41,660 nt of DNA, from positions 1-41,660 of the forward strand of contig NZ_BMWE01000037.1 in assembly GCF_014651075.1 (NCBI RefSeq), given 5' to 3'. This DNA is from Streptomyces djakartensis. Lineage in GTDB: Bacteria; Actinomycetota; Actinomycetes; Streptomycetales; Streptomycetaceae. Made by a program: the position numbers and the translations under genes. Of this stretch, positions 40,201 to 41,660 are shown piece after piece; the first letter of the stretch is position 1, and each line of letters begins with the position of its first letter. A model generated the notes under the pieces. That model was not told where the DNA came from. It saw only the letters and a program-made list of their open reading frames with translations, and searched no databases.

Positions 40201-41660
40201 CTACGACGTTCCGAGAGCTCGGGATCCTCCCCGAGACGGCCGAGGCCCTGGAGGCCGTCGGCATCATCACCCCCTTCCCCATCCAGGAGATGACGCTCCC
40301 CGTGGCCCTGTCGGGCACGGACGTCATCGGCCAGGCCAAGACCGGCACCGGCAAGACGCTGGGCTTCGGCCTCCCGCTCCTCGAGCGCGTCACCGTCCCC
40401 GCCGACGTCGAGGCCGGGCGCGCCAAGCCCGAGGCCCTCACCGAGGCCCCGCAGGCGCTCGTCGTCGTCCCCACGCGTGAGCTGTGCACGCAGGTCACCA
40501 ACGACCTGCTGACCGCGGGCAAGGTGCGCAACGTACGCGTCCTCGCCATCTACGGCGGCCGGGCCTACGAGCCCCAGGTCGAGGCCCTCAAGAAGGGCGT
40601 CGACGTGGTCGTCGGCACCCCGGGCCGGCTGCTCGACCTCGCCGGGCAGAAGAAGCTGAACCTGGCGCACGTCAAGTGCCTGGTCCTCGACGAGGCCGAC
40701 GAGATGCTCGATCTGGGCTTCCTGCCCGACGTCGAGAAGATCATCAACATGCTGCCGGTCCGGCGCCAGACCATGCTGTTCTCGGCCACCATGCCGGGCG
40801 CGGTCATCGGCCTGGCCCGTCGCTACATGTCGCAGCCCACGCACATCCGTGCCACGGCCCCTGACGACGCGGGCGCGACGGTCGCGAACACCAAGCAGTT
40901 CATCTACCGCGCGCACAACATGGACAAGCCGGAGATGGTCGCGCGCATCCTCCAGGCCGAGGGCCGCGGGCTGGCCATGGTCTTCTGCCGCACCAAGCGC
41001 ACGGCGGCCGACCTCGCCGACCAGCTCAAGCAGCGCGGCTTCGCCTCCGGCGCGGTCCACGGCGACCTCGGCCAGGGAGCCCGCGAGCAGGCGCTGCGCG
41101 CCTTCCGCAACGGCAAGGTGGACGTACTCGTCTGCACCGACGTCGCCGCCCGCGGCATCGACGTCGAGGGCGTCACGCATGTCATCAACTACCAGTCTCC
41201 GGAAGAGGAGAAGACGTACCTGCACCGCATCGGCCGTACGGGCCGCGCGGGCGCGAAGGGTACGGCGATCACGCTGGTCGACTGGGACGACATCCCGCGC
41301 TGGCAGCTGATCAACAAGGCGCTGGAGCTGGAGTTCAACGACCCACCGGAGACGTACTCCACGTCCCCGCACCTGTACTCCGACCTCGGTATCCCCGAGG
41401 GAACGAAGGGTGTCCTGCCGCGCTCGGAGCGCACCCGTGCCGGTCTGGACGCTGAGGAGCTGGAGGACCTGGGTGAGCCGGGCGGCCGGGGGCCGCGCGG
41501 GCGCGGAGGCCGGGGTCGTGGTGACCGGGACGAGTCCCGGTCGGCCGACCGGGAGCGCCCGTCGCGCACCCCGCGCCGCCGTCGCCGTACGCGCGGCGGG
41601 GCGCTGTCGGACGGGGCGCCGGACGCCGCCGCCCCCACCTCGCCGGAGAGCACGGCCAGA
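40197..41660 (+). CDS. DEAD-box RNA helicase, CTG start, truncated at window end
   Basis: 488 codons are visible. Motifs in order: Q motif FPIQ, AKTGTGKT, PTREL, TPGRLLD, DEAD, SAT, CTDVAARGIDV and HRIGRTGRAG. The C-terminus turns into an RG-rich and R-rich tail (GGRGPRGRGGRGRG) that likely binds RNA, and the gene runs off the window. The frame has no ATG, GTG or TTG between the stop at 40086 and the Q motif. CTG at 40197, with AAGAGG eight bases upstream, is the only sensible start (MTTTFRELG). From memory it corresponds to rhlE (Rv3211). Confidence 0.95.
   Translation, partial: MTTTFRELGILPETAEALEAVGIITPFPIQEMTLPVALSGTDVIGQAKTGTGKTLGFGLPLLERVTVPADVEAGRAKPEALTEAPQALVVVPTRELCTQVTNDLLTAGKVRNVRVLAIYGGRAYEPQVEALKKGVDVVVGTPGRLLDLAGQKKLNLAHVKCLVLDEADEMLDLGFLPDVEKIINMLPVRRQTMLFSATMPGAVIGLARRYMSQPTHIRATAPDDAGATVANTKQFIYRAHNMDKPEMVARILQAEGRGLAMVFCRTKRTAADLADQLKQRGFASGAVHGDLGQGAREQALRAFRNGKVDVLVCTDVAARGIDVEGVTHVINYQSPEEEKTYLHRIGRTGRAGAKGTAITLVDWDDIPRWQLINKALELEFNDPPETYSTSPHLYSDLGIPEGTKGVLPRSERTRAGLDAEELEDLGEPGGRGPRGRGGRGRGDRDESRSADRERPSRTPRRRRRTRGGALSDGAPDAAAPTSPESTAR

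Overview
The window is very GC-rich (third codon positions almost always G or C), with abundant GTG starts, a WhiB-family regulator, a mycothiol-type redoxin with a SigR-type promoter, and tandem secreted S33 peptidases. This points to a streptomycete chromosome, probably the conserved core. There is no tRNA, rRNA, insertion sequence, phage gene or CRISPR array. The right edge cuts a DEAD-box helicase, and the left edge is a 23-base C run.

Left part (55-8.3 kb): a three-gene minus-strand operon encodes a TerD-AIM24 fusion and two further AIM24 proteins. A YgjP-type metallopeptidase follows. A plus-strand pair then encodes a ThiF/E1-like protein and an AarF/ABC1 kinase. Convergent to the pair is the antibiotic-response regulator wblC (whiB7) with its partner small gene, behind a long leader holding a WblC-type promoter, a 108-codon upstream ORF and an attenuator hairpin.

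Middle part (8.3-21.8 kb): a genome-maintenance block. It holds uvrD2, mycoredoxin, a methyltransferase, nudC, an M20 peptidase, the AdnA-AdnB helicase-nuclease pair and an alkyltransferase-like (ATL) protein.

Right part (21.9-41.7 kb): a large UPF0104/flippase-like membrane protein with a degenerate kinase domain, two S33 lipoprotein peptidases and moeZ. Next comes a four-gene exopolysaccharide-like cassette (PelF-type glycosyltransferase, 8-TM protein, epimerase, spherulin-4 protein). Then a DUF3152 metzincin-like protein, an alpha/beta hydrolase, a TetR regulator, DUF3107, two small proteins, a ferritin-like protein and the helicase.

The order uvrD2-whiB7-ABC1 / mrx1 / nudC / adnB-adnA / ATL / moeZ / DUF3152 / TetR / DUF3107 / ferritin-like / RNA helicase matches, from memory, the Mycobacterium tuberculosis Rv3197-Rv3211 region. 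The streptomycete-specific insertions (TerD-AIM24 operon, ThiF gene, UPF0104 plus S33 genes, polysaccharide cassette) therefore stand out.

The main discovery-type signal is regulatory. Three sites fit the RecA-independent (PafBC) actinobacterial DNA-damage promoter, TTGTCRGTG-N8-TAnnnT: two match closely and one has a single -10 mismatch. They precede the TerD-AIM24 operon, adnB and the ATL gene. In adnB and ATL the promoter places transcription at or next to the start codon, implying leaderless mRNAs. A fourth, weaker copy faces the UPF0104 gene. All assignments are by eye, without database searches.
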